DNA of 64,000 bases from Pelomonas sp965229315 (GCF_965229315.1 NZ_CBDDJA010000002.1:3720001-3784000); one strand, 5' to 3'; shown: positions 53,813 through 62,971, counted from the first letter of the stretch. Numbers and translations: made by a program. The notes: a model not told the origin generated them from the letters alone.

Positions 53813-55013
53813 TCACCTGAGCGCCAAGCTCGCCGCCATCGGCGCGCAGAGCCTGACGCGCAAGCTGCGCACCGCCGACGACGGCACCGCGCCGCGCCAG
53901 ACCCTCAACGGCCGCCAGCTGCTGATGTTCTGTTCCAACGACTACCTGGGCTTGGCCGCCGAGCCGGCCATCGCCGACGCTATCGCCGAAGGCGCGCGGC
54001 TGTGGGGTGGCGGCTCGGGCGCATCGCCGTTGGTCAGCGGCCACAGCGCCGCGCACGAGGCCGTCACCGACACGCTGGCCCGCTGGTACGTGCCGCACAT
54101 CCCGCAGGCGCGCGCGCTGGGCTTTTGCACCGGCTACATGGCCAACCTGGCCGTCGTCACAGCGCTGGGCGACGAACACACCGAGATCTTCTCGGAGCAG
54201 TTGAACCACGCCTCGCTGATCGACGCCGCGCGGCTCGCCAAGGCCAAGGTCACGCGCTACGGCCATGCCGACGTGACTGGCCTGCGCGCGCTGCTGGCGG
54301 CCAGCACGGCCAAGGTCAAGCTCATCGTCACGGACGCCGTGTTCAGCATGGACGGCGACCTCGCGCCTTTGCCCGAGTTGCTGGCGCTGGCCGAAGCGTT
54401 CGACGCCTGGCTGGTCGTGGACGACGCGCACGGCTTCGGCGTGCTGGGCGCCACCGGCCGCGGCTCGCTGGAGCATTTCGGCCTGACGAGCGAACGGCTG
54501 ATCCTCGTCGGCACGCTGGGCAAGGCCGCGGGCCTGGCCGGCGCCTTCGTCGCCGCGCACGCGACCATCGTGGAATACCTGCTGCAGGCGGCGCGCAACT
54601 TCGTCTTCTCGACCGCGTCGCCGCCGGCCATCGAGCATGCGCTGCTGACCAGCTTCGAACTGATCGACGGCCCGCTCGGCGCGGCGCGGCGCGCCAACCT
54701 CGTCGCGCTGCAGGCGCAGCTGCGCGACGGCCTGCTGGCGCTGATCGACCGGCATCCGCGCCTGGGCTGGACGCTCACCGACTCCGCCACGCCCATCCAG
54801 CCGCTGATCGTCGGCGGCAACGCCGCGGTGATGGCACTGGCCGCCGCGCTGGAGACGGCCGGCCTGCGCGTGCCGGGCATCCGCCCGCCCACCGTCGAGG
54901 CCGGCACGGCGCGGCTGCGCATCACGCTGTGCGGCACGCACACGGCCGCCGATGTCGACACGTTGCTGGCGGCGCTGGACCGCGCCGCCGCCGCCCAGGA
55001 GCAGGCCGCATGA
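53799..55013 (+). CDS. bioF: 8-amino-7-oxononanoate synthase
   Basis: PLP enzyme that condenses pimeloyl-ACP/CoA with L-alanine. It is 404 residues, slightly long, with GGGSGASPLVSGHSAAHEA, DDAHGFGVLGATGRG and the PLP-lysine in LVGTLGKAAGLAGAF. It overlaps bioA by 14 bp and bioD by 4 bp. Neither bioC nor bioH was found in this window, so the pimeloyl moiety source is elsewhere. Confidence 0.96.
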   Translation: MSLLDHLSAKLAAIGAQSLTRKLRTADDGTAPRQTLNGRQLLMFCSNDYLGLAAEPAIADAIAEGARLWGGGSGASPLVSGHSAAHEAVTDTLARWYVPHIPQARALGFCTGYMANLAVVTALGDEHTEIFSEQLNHASLIDAARLAKAKVTRYGHADVTGLRALLAASTAKVKLIVTDAVFSMDGDLAPLPELLALAEAFDAWLVVDDAHGFGVLGATGRGSLEHFGLTSERLILVGTLGKAAGLAGAFVAAHATIVEYLLQAARNFVFSTASPPAIEHALLTSFELIDGPLGAARRANLVALQAQLRDGLLALIDRHPRLGWTLTDSATPIQPLIVGGNAAVMALAAALETAGLRVPGIRPPTVEAGTARLRITLCGTHTAADVDTLLAALDRAAAAQEQAA

Positions 55014-55687
55014 ATGGTTTCTTCATCACCGGCACCGACACCGAGATCGGCAAGACCTTCGTCACCGCCGCGCTGACGCGTGCGCTGGCGGCGGGCGGCC
55101 GGCGCGTCGCGCCGATCAAGTCGTTGGCGGCGGGCCAGACCTGGCGCAACAGCCGCTGGATCAACGAGGACGTCGCCGAGCTGCTGGAAGCGCAAAACCT
55201 GGGTCTCAGCGACGCCGAGGTCGGCCCGCTGCAGTTCCGCGAGCCCTGTGCGCCGCACATCGCCGCACGGCTGGAAGGTGGCACGATCGACCGCAACGCG
55301 CTGCTGAAAGCCATCCGCGCCACGGCGGCCAAGGCCGACATCGCACTGGTCGAAGGCGTCGGCGGCTTCCGCGTGCCGCTGATCGACGGCTGGGACACGG
55401 CCGACATGGCCGTGGACCTCGGCCTGCCCGTCATCCTCGTCGTGGGCCTGCGGCTGGGCTGCATCAACCACGCGCTGCTGACGGCCGAAGCCATCCGCGC
55501 CCGCGGGCTGCCGCTGGCCGCCTGGGTGGCCAACACCGTGGACCCCGACCAGCCGCACGTGGCCGACAATCTCGCCGCACTGCAGGCGGGCCTGAACGCG
55601 CCTTGCCTCGGGCACCTGCCCCGACTCTCCGACCCGCTGGCCGCGCCGGCGCGTCTCGACATCTCTCCCTTGGTGGCTTTCGCATGA
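55010..55687 (+). CDS. bioD: Dethiobiotin synthetase
   Basis: ATP-dependent carboxylation and ring closure of diaminopelargonic acid. The 225-residue protein has the P-loop FFITGTDTEIGKTFVTAAL and VEGVGGFRVPL. Start ATG at 55010 overlaps the bioF stop; the stop overlaps the bioB start (ATGA). Confidence 0.95.
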   Translation: MNGFFITGTDTEIGKTFVTAALTRALAAGGRRVAPIKSLAAGQTWRNSRWINEDVAELLEAQNLGLSDAEVGPLQFREPCAPHIAARLEGGTIDRNALLKAIRATAAKADIALVEGVGGFRVPLIDGWDTADMAVDLGLPVILVVGLRLGCINHALLTAEAIRARGLPLAAWVANTVDPDQPHVADNLAALQAGLNAPCLGHLPRLSDPLAAPARLDISPLVAFA

Positions 55688-56724
55688 ACCAGATCCAGAC
55701 CCTCACCCCCACGACCGACGCCGAACGCCGCCAGGCCAAGCCCTGGACCGTGGCCGACGTGGCCGCGCTGTTCGAGCTGCCCTTCAACGACCTGCTGTTC
55801 CGCGCACAGCAGGTGCACCGCGAGCACTTCGACGCCAACGCGGTGCAGCTGTCCACGCTGCTGTCCATCAAGACCGGCGGCTGCGAGGAGGACTGCGCCT
55901 ACTGCCCGCAGTCGGCCCACTTCGACACGGGCCTGAAGGCCGAGAAGCTCATCCCGCTGCAGGAGGTCATGGAAGCCGCCCGCGCGGCCAAGGCCAACGG
56001 CGCGACGCGCTTCTGCATGGGTGCGGCCTGGCGCTCGCCCAAGCCCCGCCACCTGGAAGCCATTGGCGAGATGATTTCCGAGGTCAAGGCGCTGGGCCTG
56101 GAGACGTGTCTCACCGCCGGCATGCTGGAAGACGGCCAGGCCGAGCAGCTCGCAGCGGCTGGCCTGGACTACTACAACCACAACCTCGACACCGCGCCCG
56201 AGTTCTACGGTCAGATCATCACGACCCGCACCTACCAGGACCGCCTGGACACGCTGGACCGCGTGCGCCAGCAAGGCCTCAAGGTCTGCTCGGGCGGCAT
56301 CGTGGGCATGGGCGAGACGCGCCGCCAGCGCGCCGGCCTCATCGTGCAGCTCGCCAACCTCGACCCCTACCCCGAGAGCGTGCCCATCAACAACCTCGTG
56401 CAGGTGGAAGGCACGCCGCTGGCCGGCACCGCGCCGCTGGACCCGCTGGAGTTCATCCGCACCATCGCGGTGGCCCGCATCACGATGCCGCGCGCCATGG
56501 TGCGCCTGTCCGCCGGCCGCGAGGAAATGCCCGAGACCATGCAGGCGCTGTGCTTCCTCGCGGGCGCCAACTCCATGTTCTACGGCGACAAGCTGCTGAC
56601 CACCAGCAACCCGCAGGCCGAGAAGGACCGCGCGCTGCTGGACCGGCTGGGCATGCGCTGTTCGACGGAGGCCGAACTGACCCCGTCCGACGCAGCGACC
56701 AAGGTTCAAGTCTGCACGCACTGA
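55684..56724 (+). CDS. bioB: Biotin synthase
   Basis: Radical SAM enzyme inserting sulfur into dethiobiotin. At 346 residues it carries C67xxxC71xxC74 (GGCEEDCAYCPQS), plus LKVCSGGIVGMGE and GANSMFYGDKLLTT. It is last of the contiguous bioA-F-D-B set, all linked by 4-14 bp overlaps. It is followed 10 bp later by a small membrane protein and then the biotin-carrying MCC subunit. Confidence 0.97.
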   Translation: MNQIQTLTPTTDAERRQAKPWTVADVAALFELPFNDLLFRAQQVHREHFDANAVQLSTLLSIKTGGCEEDCAYCPQSAHFDTGLKAEKLIPLQEVMEAARAAKANGATRFCMGAAWRSPKPRHLEAIGEMISEVKALGLETCLTAGMLEDGQAEQLAAAGLDYYNHNLDTAPEFYGQIITTRTYQDRLDTLDRVRQQGLKVCSGGIVGMGETRRQRAGLIVQLANLDPYPESVPINNLVQVEGTPLAGTAPLDPLEFIRTIAVARITMPRAMVRLSAGREEMPETMQALCFLAGANSMFYGDKLLTTSNPQAEKDRALLDRLGMRCSTEAELTPSDAATKVQVCTH

Positions 56725-56734
56725 ATCTCGGCAC

Positions 56735-57100
56735 ATGCTGAACTTCCTGACTTCGAACGCCGCCGCCCTAGGCATCTTGGGTGCCGCGATTGCGTTCGCG
56801 TGGTCGGTCGTTCAGTTCATGCTGGTACGGATGCGTGACGAGAAGCACCGCGAGTTCGAGATCTATCACCGGCTTATCAAAGAGCTGGTTGCGCTAGACC
56901 CCGAAAGCAAGGTGATGTGGATCGACCGCCAGTGCGCGGTGATCTTTGAACTGCGTCAGTTTCGGAGGTATCACGAGCTGACTTTGCGAACACTGAATGG
57001 CTTGCGCGCGAAGTGGAGCGGTGATCCTGACTTCACGTTCCCAAGAATGATCGAAGAACTCGATCTCACAGTGGACTACATCAAGTCCCGATCGCGCTGA
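56735..57100 (+). CDS. Small single-span membrane protein, unknown function
   Basis: A 121-residue protein: one hydrophobic segment (about 10-32, AALGILGAAIAFAWSVVQFM) followed by a charged cytoplasmic helix-rich part (MRDEKHREFEIYHRLIKELV, then CAVIFELRQFRRYHELTLRT). No motif is recognised. It is clearly lower in G+C than its neighbours and uses rarer codons, which suggests later arrival. It is wedged between bioB (10-bp gap) and liuD (17-bp gap) on the same strand. Confidence 0.7.
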   Translation: MLNFLTSNAAALGILGAAIAFAWSVVQFMLVRMRDEKHREFEIYHRLIKELVALDPESKVMWIDRQCAVIFELRQFRRYHELTLRTLNGLRAKWSGDPDFTFPRMIEELDLTVDYIKSRSR

Positions 57101-57117
57101 ATTTGAGGAGGCTCCGA

Positions 57118-59100
57118 ATGTTCAAAAAGATCCTGATCGCCAACCGCGGTGAAATCGCCTGCCGGGTGGCCGCAACGGCGAAACGCCTGGGCATCCAGAC
57201 CGTCGCCGTCTACTCCGAAGCCGACGCGGACGCTCAGCACGTCAAGGCCTGCGACGAGGCCATCCTCATCGGCGGCCCGGCGCCGCGCGATTCCTACCTG
57301 CAGTGGGAGCGCATCCTGGCGGCCGCCAAGGCCACTGGCGCCGAAGCCGTGCACCCCGGCTACGGCTTCCTGAGCGAAAACGAAGCCTTTGCCCAGGCGT
57401 GCGCCGACGCCGGCGTCGCCTTCATCGGCCCGCCGCCCAGCGCCATCCAGGCCATGGGCCTGAAGGCCGAGTCCAAGCGGCTGATGGAAGCCGCCCAGGT
57501 GCCGCTGGTGCCGGGCTACCACGGCGCCGACCAAGACCCCGCGCTGCTCAAGCGCGAAGCCGAGCGCATCGGCTTCCCGGTGCTCATCAAGGCCAGCGCT
57601 GGCGGCGGCGGCAAGGGCATGCGCGCCGTCTACAGCGCCGATGAGTTCGACGCGGCGCTGGCCTCGTGCAAGCGCGAGGCCATCAACAGCTTCGGCGACG
57701 ACGCGGTGCTGATCGAGCGCTATGTGCAGCGCCCGCGCCACATCGAGATCCAGGTCTTTGGCGACTCACAGGGCGACTGCGTCTACCTGTTCGAGCGCGA
57801 CTGCTCCGTGCAGCGCCGCCACCAGAAGGTGCTGGAGGAAGCCCCGGCACCGGGCATGACGCCGGAGCGCCGCGCGCAGATGGGCGAGGCCGCCGTGGCC
57901 GCGGCCAAGGCTGTGGGCTATGTGGGCGCGGGGACCGTCGAGTTCATTGCAGAACAGGACGGCCGCTTCTACTTCATGGAGATGAACACACGGCTGCAGG
58001 TGGAGCATCCGGTCACCGAAGCGATCACCGGGCAAGACCTGGTGGAGTGGCAGCTGCGCGTCGCGGCCGGCGAGCCGCTGCCGCTCAAGCAATCGGAGCT
58101 GCGCATGCGGGGCCACGCGATCGAGGCCCGCATCTGCGCCGAGAACCCCGACGGCGGCTTCCTGCCCGCCACCGGTTCGCTGGACGTGGCACGCTGGCCT
58201 TCGCACGTCGCCTTCCAGCGGGGCAACGTCCGCATCGATGCCGGCGTTCGCGAGGGCGACGCCATCAGCCCGTACTACGACTCCATGATCGCCAAGCTCA
58301 TCGTCTGGGGCGAGGACCGCGCCCAGGCGCTGGCCCGGCTGGACGCCGCGCTGCGCGACACGCACATCGTCGGCCTGCACACCAACGTCGCCTTCCTGCG
58401 CCGCTGCGCGGCGACGGCCTCGTTCGCTGGCGCGGACCTGGACACCGGCCTCATCGAGCGCGAGAAGGCCACGCTGTTCGACCAGCCGGGCCTGCCGCTG
58501 CGCATTGCTGCCGCCGCCGTCGTCGCCCACACGCTGGCCGTGGAAGCAGCGACCCAGGGCACCGACCCCTGGAGCGCGCGCGACGGCTTCCGCCTGTTCG
58601 GCGCGGCCACGCGGCGCTTCGATCTCGAATCCGGCGGCACGCATCACGAGGTGCTGCTGTCCCGCCACCACCGTGGCGGCATGACGCTGACGGTCGCCGG
58701 CGAGGCCATAGCCTTCGCCGTGCAGTCGCAGGATGCCGAGACGCATGAACTCTTCCTCGGCGCCGAACGCGTTCGCGTGAAGACCTATGCCCAGGGCGAG
58801 CGCGTCGCCGTGTTTGCCGCGAACGGCTCGGCCGTGCTGACCGAGGTGGACCTCATCGCCCACGCCGGCGACGGCGGGGCCGAGGGCGGGCGCCTCACCG
58901 CGCCCATGCCGGGCAAGCTGGTGGCCTTCCTGGCCCAGGCCGGCGACAGCGTCACCAAGGGCCAGCCGCTGGCCGTCATGGAGGCGATGAAGATGGAGCA
59001 CACCATCTCCTCGCCGCGCGACGGAAAGGTCGCCGAGCTGCTGTTCGCCGTCGGCGACCAGGTCGGCGACGGTGCCGAACTGCTCAAGCTGGAGGCTTGA
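57118..59100 (+). CDS. liuD: Methylcrotonyl-CoA carboxylase biotin-carrying (alpha) subunit
   Basis: Biotin carboxylase plus biotin carrier for leucine catabolism. It is 660 residues: N-terminal biotin-carboxylase domain (FKKILIANRGEIACRVAATA, then KASAGGGGKGMR, then FMEMNTRLQVEHPVTE), a linker region, and C-terminal BCCP with biotinylated K625 in EAMKMEH (622-628). A strong GAGGAGG site precedes the ATG at 57118; the in-frame codon at 57103 is less likely. It pairs with LiuB. Its product needs biotin, made by the bio genes just upstream. Confidence 0.95.
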   Translation: MFKKILIANRGEIACRVAATAKRLGIQTVAVYSEADADAQHVKACDEAILIGGPAPRDSYLQWERILAAAKATGAEAVHPGYGFLSENEAFAQACADAGVAFIGPPPSAIQAMGLKAESKRLMEAAQVPLVPGYHGADQDPALLKREAERIGFPVLIKASAGGGGKGMRAVYSADEFDAALASCKREAINSFGDDAVLIERYVQRPRHIEIQVFGDSQGDCVYLFERDCSVQRRHQKVLEEAPAPGMTPERRAQMGEAAVAAAKAVGYVGAGTVEFIAEQDGRFYFMEMNTRLQVEHPVTEAITGQDLVEWQLRVAAGEPLPLKQSELRMRGHAIEARICAENPDGGFLPATGSLDVARWPSHVAFQRGNVRIDAGVREGDAISPYYDSMIAKLIVWGEDRAQALARLDAALRDTHIVGLHTNVAFLRRCAATASFAGADLDTGLIEREKATLFDQPGLPLRIAAAAVVAHTLAVEAATQGTDPWSARDGFRLFGAATRRFDLESGGTHHEVLLSRHHRGGMTLTVAGEAIAFAVQSQDAETHELFLGAERVRVKTYAQGERVAVFAANGSAVLTEVDLIAHAGDGGAEGGRLTAPMPGKLVAFLAQAGDSVTKGQPLAVMEAMKMEHTISSPRDGKVAELLFAVGDQVGDGAELLKLEA

Positions 59101-59154
59101 AATGAGGCGCCCCTCGCCCAGCCTCACCCTGCTGAACGCAGGCGAACCTGGTCG

Positions 59155-59244
59155 GTCCCCCGAGGGGACGACGATGCTTGCGGCATCGAGCCGCAAGCAC
59201 ATCGCCTGGGCGGGCCGGCTCGGGAGCGGCCCAGCGCTCGGCCC
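59155..59244. repeat. Dispersed GC-rich extragenic repeat, copy 2
   Basis: The gap between liuD and liuE holds a GGTCCCCCGAGGGGACG-type hairpin (near 59154-59170), then a perfect 10-bp stem TGCTTGCGGC-ATCGA-GCCGCAAGCA (59175-59199), then module A in reverse orientation (59212-59244, ending CCAGCGCTCGGCCC). Module A and the CCCC/GGGG hairpin also occur in the gap at 9733-9828. It is probably a mobile or spreading palindromic repeat. Confidence 0.6.
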
Positions 59245-59282
59245 GCTACCCGCTGGATTCAAATGTGGAACGGACAACTGAC

Positions 59283-60194
59283 ATGACCACGCTTCCCACC
59301 CACGTCAAGATCCTCGACGTCGGCCCGCGCGACGGGCTGCAGAACGAGAAGGCCAACGTCGCCACCGAGCACAAGGCGCGGCTCGTCGCGATGCTGCAGG
59401 ACGCCGGCCTGACCGAGATCGAGGTCACCAGCTTCGTCAGCCCGAAGTGGGTGCCGCAGATGGGCGACAACACGGCCGTCATGGCGGCCATAGCCCGCAA
59501 GCCTGGCGTGCGCTATTCGGTGCTGGTGCCCAACCTGAAGGGGCTGGAGCCGGCGCTGGCCTCCAGGCCCGACGAGATCCTGGTCTTCACGGCCGCCAGC
59601 GAGGCCTTCACGCAGAAGAACATCAACTGCTCCATCGCCGAGAGCCTGGAGCGCTTCGCGCCCGTCATCGCGGGCGCGCATGCGGCCGGCGTGAAGGTGC
59701 GCGCGGCGCTGTCGTGTGCTTTGGGCTGCCCCTACGAGGGCGAGATCAGCGCCGATCAGGTCGAGGCCGTCGTGAAGCCGCTGCGCGCGCTGGGCGTGGA
59801 CGCCATCGACATCGCCGACACCATCGGCGTGGGCACGCCGCGCAAGGTGCAGGCGGCGATGGAGCGGGCGCTGAAGCATTTCCCGCTGCAGGAGGTGTCG
59901 GGCCATTTCCACGACACCTACGGCCAGGCGCTGACCAACATCTACGCCAGCCTGGCGCTGGGCGTGCACAACTTCCACGCCAGCGTGGCCGGCCTGGGCG
60001 GCTGCCCCTATGCCAAGGGCGCGACGGGCAATGTGGCGACCGAGGATGTCGTCTTCATGCTCAACGGCTTGGGGCTGGAAACGGGCATCGACCTGGACAA
60101 ACTGGTCGATGCCGGCGCCTTCATCTCCGACGTGCTGGGCCGCCCGCCGGTGTCACGCGTGGCGCGGGCCATGCTGGCCAAACGCGCCGGCTGA
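59283..60194 (+). CDS. liuE: Hydroxymethylglutaryl-CoA lyase
   Basis: Splits HMG-CoA into acetoacetate and acetyl-CoA, the last step of leucine degradation. The 303-residue TIM-barrel protein has DVGPRDGLQNE (HMGL-like signature), SFVSPKWVPQMGD, HFHDTYGQALTN metal-binding histidines and GLGGCPYAKGATGN with the catalytic-type cysteine. The ATG at 59283 is preferred, as the in-frame upstream extension runs into the palindromic repeat. It closes the liu run and converges on the BlaR1-type gene, 10 bp away. Confidence 0.95.
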   Translation: MTTLPTHVKILDVGPRDGLQNEKANVATEHKARLVAMLQDAGLTEIEVTSFVSPKWVPQMGDNTAVMAAIARKPGVRYSVLVPNLKGLEPALASRPDEILVFTAASEAFTQKNINCSIAESLERFAPVIAGAHAAGVKVRAALSCALGCPYEGEISADQVEAVVKPLRALGVDAIDIADTIGVGTPRKVQAAMERALKHFPLQEVSGHFHDTYGQALTNIYASLALGVHNFHASVAGLGGCPYAKGATGNVATEDVVFMLNGLGLETGIDLDKLVDAGAFISDVLGRPPVSRVARAMLAKRAG

Positions 60195-60204
60195 CCCCCA
60201 GACC

Positions 60205-62487
60205 TCAGCCCAGGCGGTCGAGCGCGTTCTCGATCTGGCCGCGCTCATGGTCGCCCAGGCCGCGCCCGGCGCGGCGGATGCGCTCGACGAGGGCCGCATC
60301 CACCGGCTTGGCCTCACCCAGCCTGCTCACCACACGCAGCAGCACCTGCAGGCGCTCGAAGCCGCCGTCCATGCGCTCCGCGCTCGCCAGCACCTGGGCC
60401 ACGCCGGCCGCGTTGAGCCTGGGCCGGTCGAGCAACTGAGTCAGCGCCTCCTTTCGCTCGAAGCCGCCCGCAATGCCGCTGGCGACCTGCGCGTAGGACT
60501 GCACCAGCGCGGCCTCGTCGCCCTGCAGGCGCCGCGCGATGGCGGCCAGCGCCTCGCGCTTCTCGAAGTCGCCCTGCAGCCGTGTGGCCGCCTGCAGCGC
60601 CGCGGCGAGCACGTCGGGCTGCGGCGTGGCGCTGACCTGCGCGTCGATGGCGGTGCGCAGCTCGAAGTCGCCGTCGATGTGGCCCAGCGCCTCGCGCCAC
60701 GCCGCGAGCACGGCCGGCGTGCCCAGCAGCCGCGGCGCAAGCGACGCCAGCGCCTCGCGACGCTCGAAATTGCCGTCGATGCCACCGGCCGCGTTCAGCC
60801 ACGCCTGTTGCTGCGGCTCGGCCAACGGCTGACGGGCGATGGCGCTCAGCGCCTGGCGGCGCTCGAACGCGCCCTGCAGCCCGGCGGCTGCGGCGATCAG
60901 GCGGTCCTGCGCAGTCGCAGGCAGCGGCGCGTCGAGCTGGAGCGCGGCCTCGATGCGGCGGCGGCGCGCGTAGTCCTCGCTGGCGCGCTCCACGTCGGCC
61001 AGCACGGCGTCCATGCCGCCCTTGGCGAACAGGCGCTTCGCGCGCACGGCCGGGTCGGTCAGGTTCTCGGCCATGCGCTGCACGGCCTTGGCCCACCACT
61101 GGTGCGCGGCGGCGTCCATGGGCCGGATGTCACGGCCGACGCGGTACTGCTGCTCGATGCGGCCTTCGCCCATGGACGTCAGCACCATCTCGCGCGTCAG
61201 CCCGCCTTCGCGCTCGCGCACCGTGAGCCGGCCGGTCAAGGTCTTCACATCGTCCTCGGTGTCGTTGAAATCGACCTTGCCGTCCAGCGTCACCGAGAAG
61301 CTGCCACCGGGATAGCGGCTGAGCATGCGGGTGTTGCCGACGTGAAGCAGGCCGCCTGCATCGAAGCGGTCCAGCAGCTCGCCGGCGTCGGTGCGGCTGA
61401 CCACCACGGCCGGCAGCGCAACGAGCAGCGCCAGCATGCCGGCCACCAGCCCCCAGCGCACGCCGCGGCGCTCGCGCGGGGCGTCGTCGCCCTCGGCGTT
61501 GAGCAGGCGGCGCACGCGGGCGAACAGCGGCGAGCCGGCGCTGGCGGCGCCGCAGGCCAGCGCAGGGCCATGGCGGCCCCCCTGCGCCTTCAGCGCCTCG
61601 GCGCAACGCAGCAGGCTTTGCGCCAGGGCCAGGCGCTGGCCCTGCGGCGCGGCCGCGGCGGCGTCGCAGGCCAGCTCGGCCAGCAGGTCCAGCCGCTGCA
61701 GCGCGATGCGGTTCAGCGCCTGCGGCCACAGCAGTGCCTTCATGGCCGCGGCCATCAGCCGCCAGGCCGGGTCGCGCCGGCGCAGGTGGGCCAGCTCGTG
61801 GCCCAGCACGGCGCGGGCTTCGTCGTCGGGCAGGTCCAGGCACCAGGCGGGCAGGCACAGCACGCGGCCCGGCGCCAGCAGCGGGCTGGCCCAGCCCGGG
61901 CGGGCGTGGCGCAGCGCGGGCAAAGGCACGCGGAGCTCGGCAGCCAGTTGCCGGACGAGGCGCTGCCAGCGCGCATCGCTCACCGCGGGCAGGCGGCGCA
62001 CGGCGCGGCGCAGCCAGGCCCACTGCAGCGCCAGCACGGCCAGCATCGCCACCGCGCCTGCCAGCCACAGCGCGGCGAAGCCCAGCGCCAGCTGTTGCGC
62101 CGCGGGCGCGATGGCAGCCGCCAGCGGCAACACACCGAGCTGCGCGCGGGGCTGCGGCGTGGCCCTGGGTGCCGGTTCGACCCTGAGCGGCCGCACGTCG
62201 GCCACCACCGCCACCGGCGCGACGGCCTGCAGCTGCACGACGGCGCCGGCATGGCCATCGGCCGGTGTGCCCGGCGCCGCGAGCGTCGCCAGGGTCGGCA
62301 TGGCCGGCAGCAGCGGCAGGCTGGCGCTGACGACACCACCCAGCAGCGCCAGCCGCCACAACAGTTCCTGCGTGGCTGTGGCCAGGCGCCCGAGCAGGCC
62401 CGCGCGTTCGGCCGCCCACAGCGCGCCGATCAGCAGGCTGCTGTGCAGCAGGTAGCTGCAGCCCCACGTCAACAAGGCGTCAGTCAT
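60205..62487 (-). CDS. BlaR1/MecR1-type M56 metallopeptidase with C-terminal tandem repeats
   Basis: A 760-residue membrane protease. The N-terminal part has membrane segments (about 12-28, 44-62, 133-158) and the zinc motif H230-E-L-A-H234 with a following EL(A)CDA. Another hydrophobic stretch lies at 345-364. BlaR1 normally ends in a penicillin-binding sensor; here the C-terminal half instead has repeats with a GxFERREAL-like core, with the Phe at residues 541, 574, 608, 641, 676 and 710 (spacing 33-35), plus a partial copy near 747. No SxxK active serine was seen. It is translated with the BlaI-type repressor (8-bp overlap). Confidence 0.88.
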   Translation of the reverse strand: MTDALLTWGCSYLLHSSLLIGALWAAERAGLLGRLATATQELLWRLALLGGVVSASLPLLPAMPTLATLAAPGTPADGHAGAVVQLQAVAPVAVVADVRPLRVEPAPRATPQPRAQLGVLPLAAAIAPAAQQLALGFAALWLAGAVAMLAVLALQWAWLRRAVRRLPAVSDARWQRLVRQLAAELRVPLPALRHARPGWASPLLAPGRVLCLPAWCLDLPDDEARAVLGHELAHLRRRDPAWRLMAAAMKALLWPQALNRIALQRLDLLAELACDAAAAAPQGQRLALAQSLLRCAEALKAQGGRHGPALACGAASAGSPLFARVRRLLNAEGDDAPRERRGVRWGLVAGMLALLVALPAVVVSRTDAGELLDRFDAGGLLHVGNTRMLSRYPGGSFSVTLDGKVDFNDTEDDVKTLTGRLTVREREGGLTREMVLTSMGEGRIEQQYRVGRDIRPMDAAAHQWWAKAVQRMAENLTDPAVRAKRLFAKGGMDAVLADVERASEDYARRRRIEAALQLDAPLPATAQDRLIAAAAGLQGAFERRQALSAIARQPLAEPQQQAWLNAAGGIDGNFERREALASLAPRLLGTPAVLAAWREALGHIDGDFELRTAIDAQVSATPQPDVLAAALQAATRLQGDFEKREALAAIARRLQGDEAALVQSYAQVASGIAGGFERKEALTQLLDRPRLNAAGVAQVLASAERMDGGFERLQVLLRVVSRLGEAKPVDAALVERIRRAGRGLGDHERGQIENALDRLG

Positions 62488-62884
62488 GGCGGGTGTCTCC
62501 CTTGCGTTGTTTCAGCAGTGCCTGCAGCTCGGCAAGCTCGTTCGCGTTGACGCCACGCGCGTCCAGCAGGTGCGACACCAGCGCGCTGGCACGCCCCGCG
62601 AACAGGCTGTCGACCAGGCTGCCCACCATGGAGCGCTGCACGTCGGCCTGCGTCACGCGCGGCGTGTACAGCAGCGCGCGGCCGTCGCGCCGGCTGGCGA
62701 GCAGTCCGCGCTTCTCCAGCCGCGTCAGCAGCGTGGCCACCGTCGTGTGCGCCAGGTCGCGCTCGCCGCGCAAGGCCTCGGCCACCTCGGCCGTGCTGGC
62801 CTCGCCGCGCGCCCACAGCACGCGCATCAGGCTGAGCTGCAGCTCGCTCAGCGACACGTCTCCGCTGCCGGTGTCGTCGTCCAT
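62480..62884 (-). CDS. BlaI/MecI/CopY family repressor
   Basis: A 134-residue winged-helix repressor with LSELQLSLMRVLWARGEAST, AEVAEALRGERDLAHTTVAT and LLTRLEKRGLLASRRDGRALLYTPRV, the BlaI/MecI DNA-binding core. The C-terminal dimerisation helices follow. It overlaps the M56 protease gene by 8 bp and lies downstream of TACA/TGTA operators, so the pair is a proteolysis-controlled repressor system. Confidence 0.94.
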   Translation of the reverse strand: MDDDTGSGDVSLSELQLSLMRVLWARGEASTAEVAEALRGERDLAHTTVATLLTRLEKRGLLASRRDGRALLYTPRVTQADVQRSMVGSLVDSLFAGRASALVSHLLDARGVNANELAELQALLKQRKGDTRHD

Positions 62885-62890
62885 GTCGAA

Positions 62891-62924
62891 TCTTCTACAG
62901 TTGTCGTACTACAAATGTAGAAGA
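62891..62924. promoter_or_regulatory. BlaI-type operator region
   Basis: CTACAAATGTAG (62909-62920) matches the TACA-NN-TGTA core of BlaI/MecI operators. A second, imperfect box, CTACAGTTGTCG, is at 62895-62906. The outer ends TCTTCTACA (62891-62899) and TGTAGAAGA (62916-62924) form a perfect 9-bp inverted repeat. The region begins 7 bp upstream of the repressor ATG, so autorepression is expected. Confidence 0.8.
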
Positions 62925-62971
62925 TAAGACGCCCACGGCGCAAGTGGCTTTTGGCAGGCCGCGGGACAACC

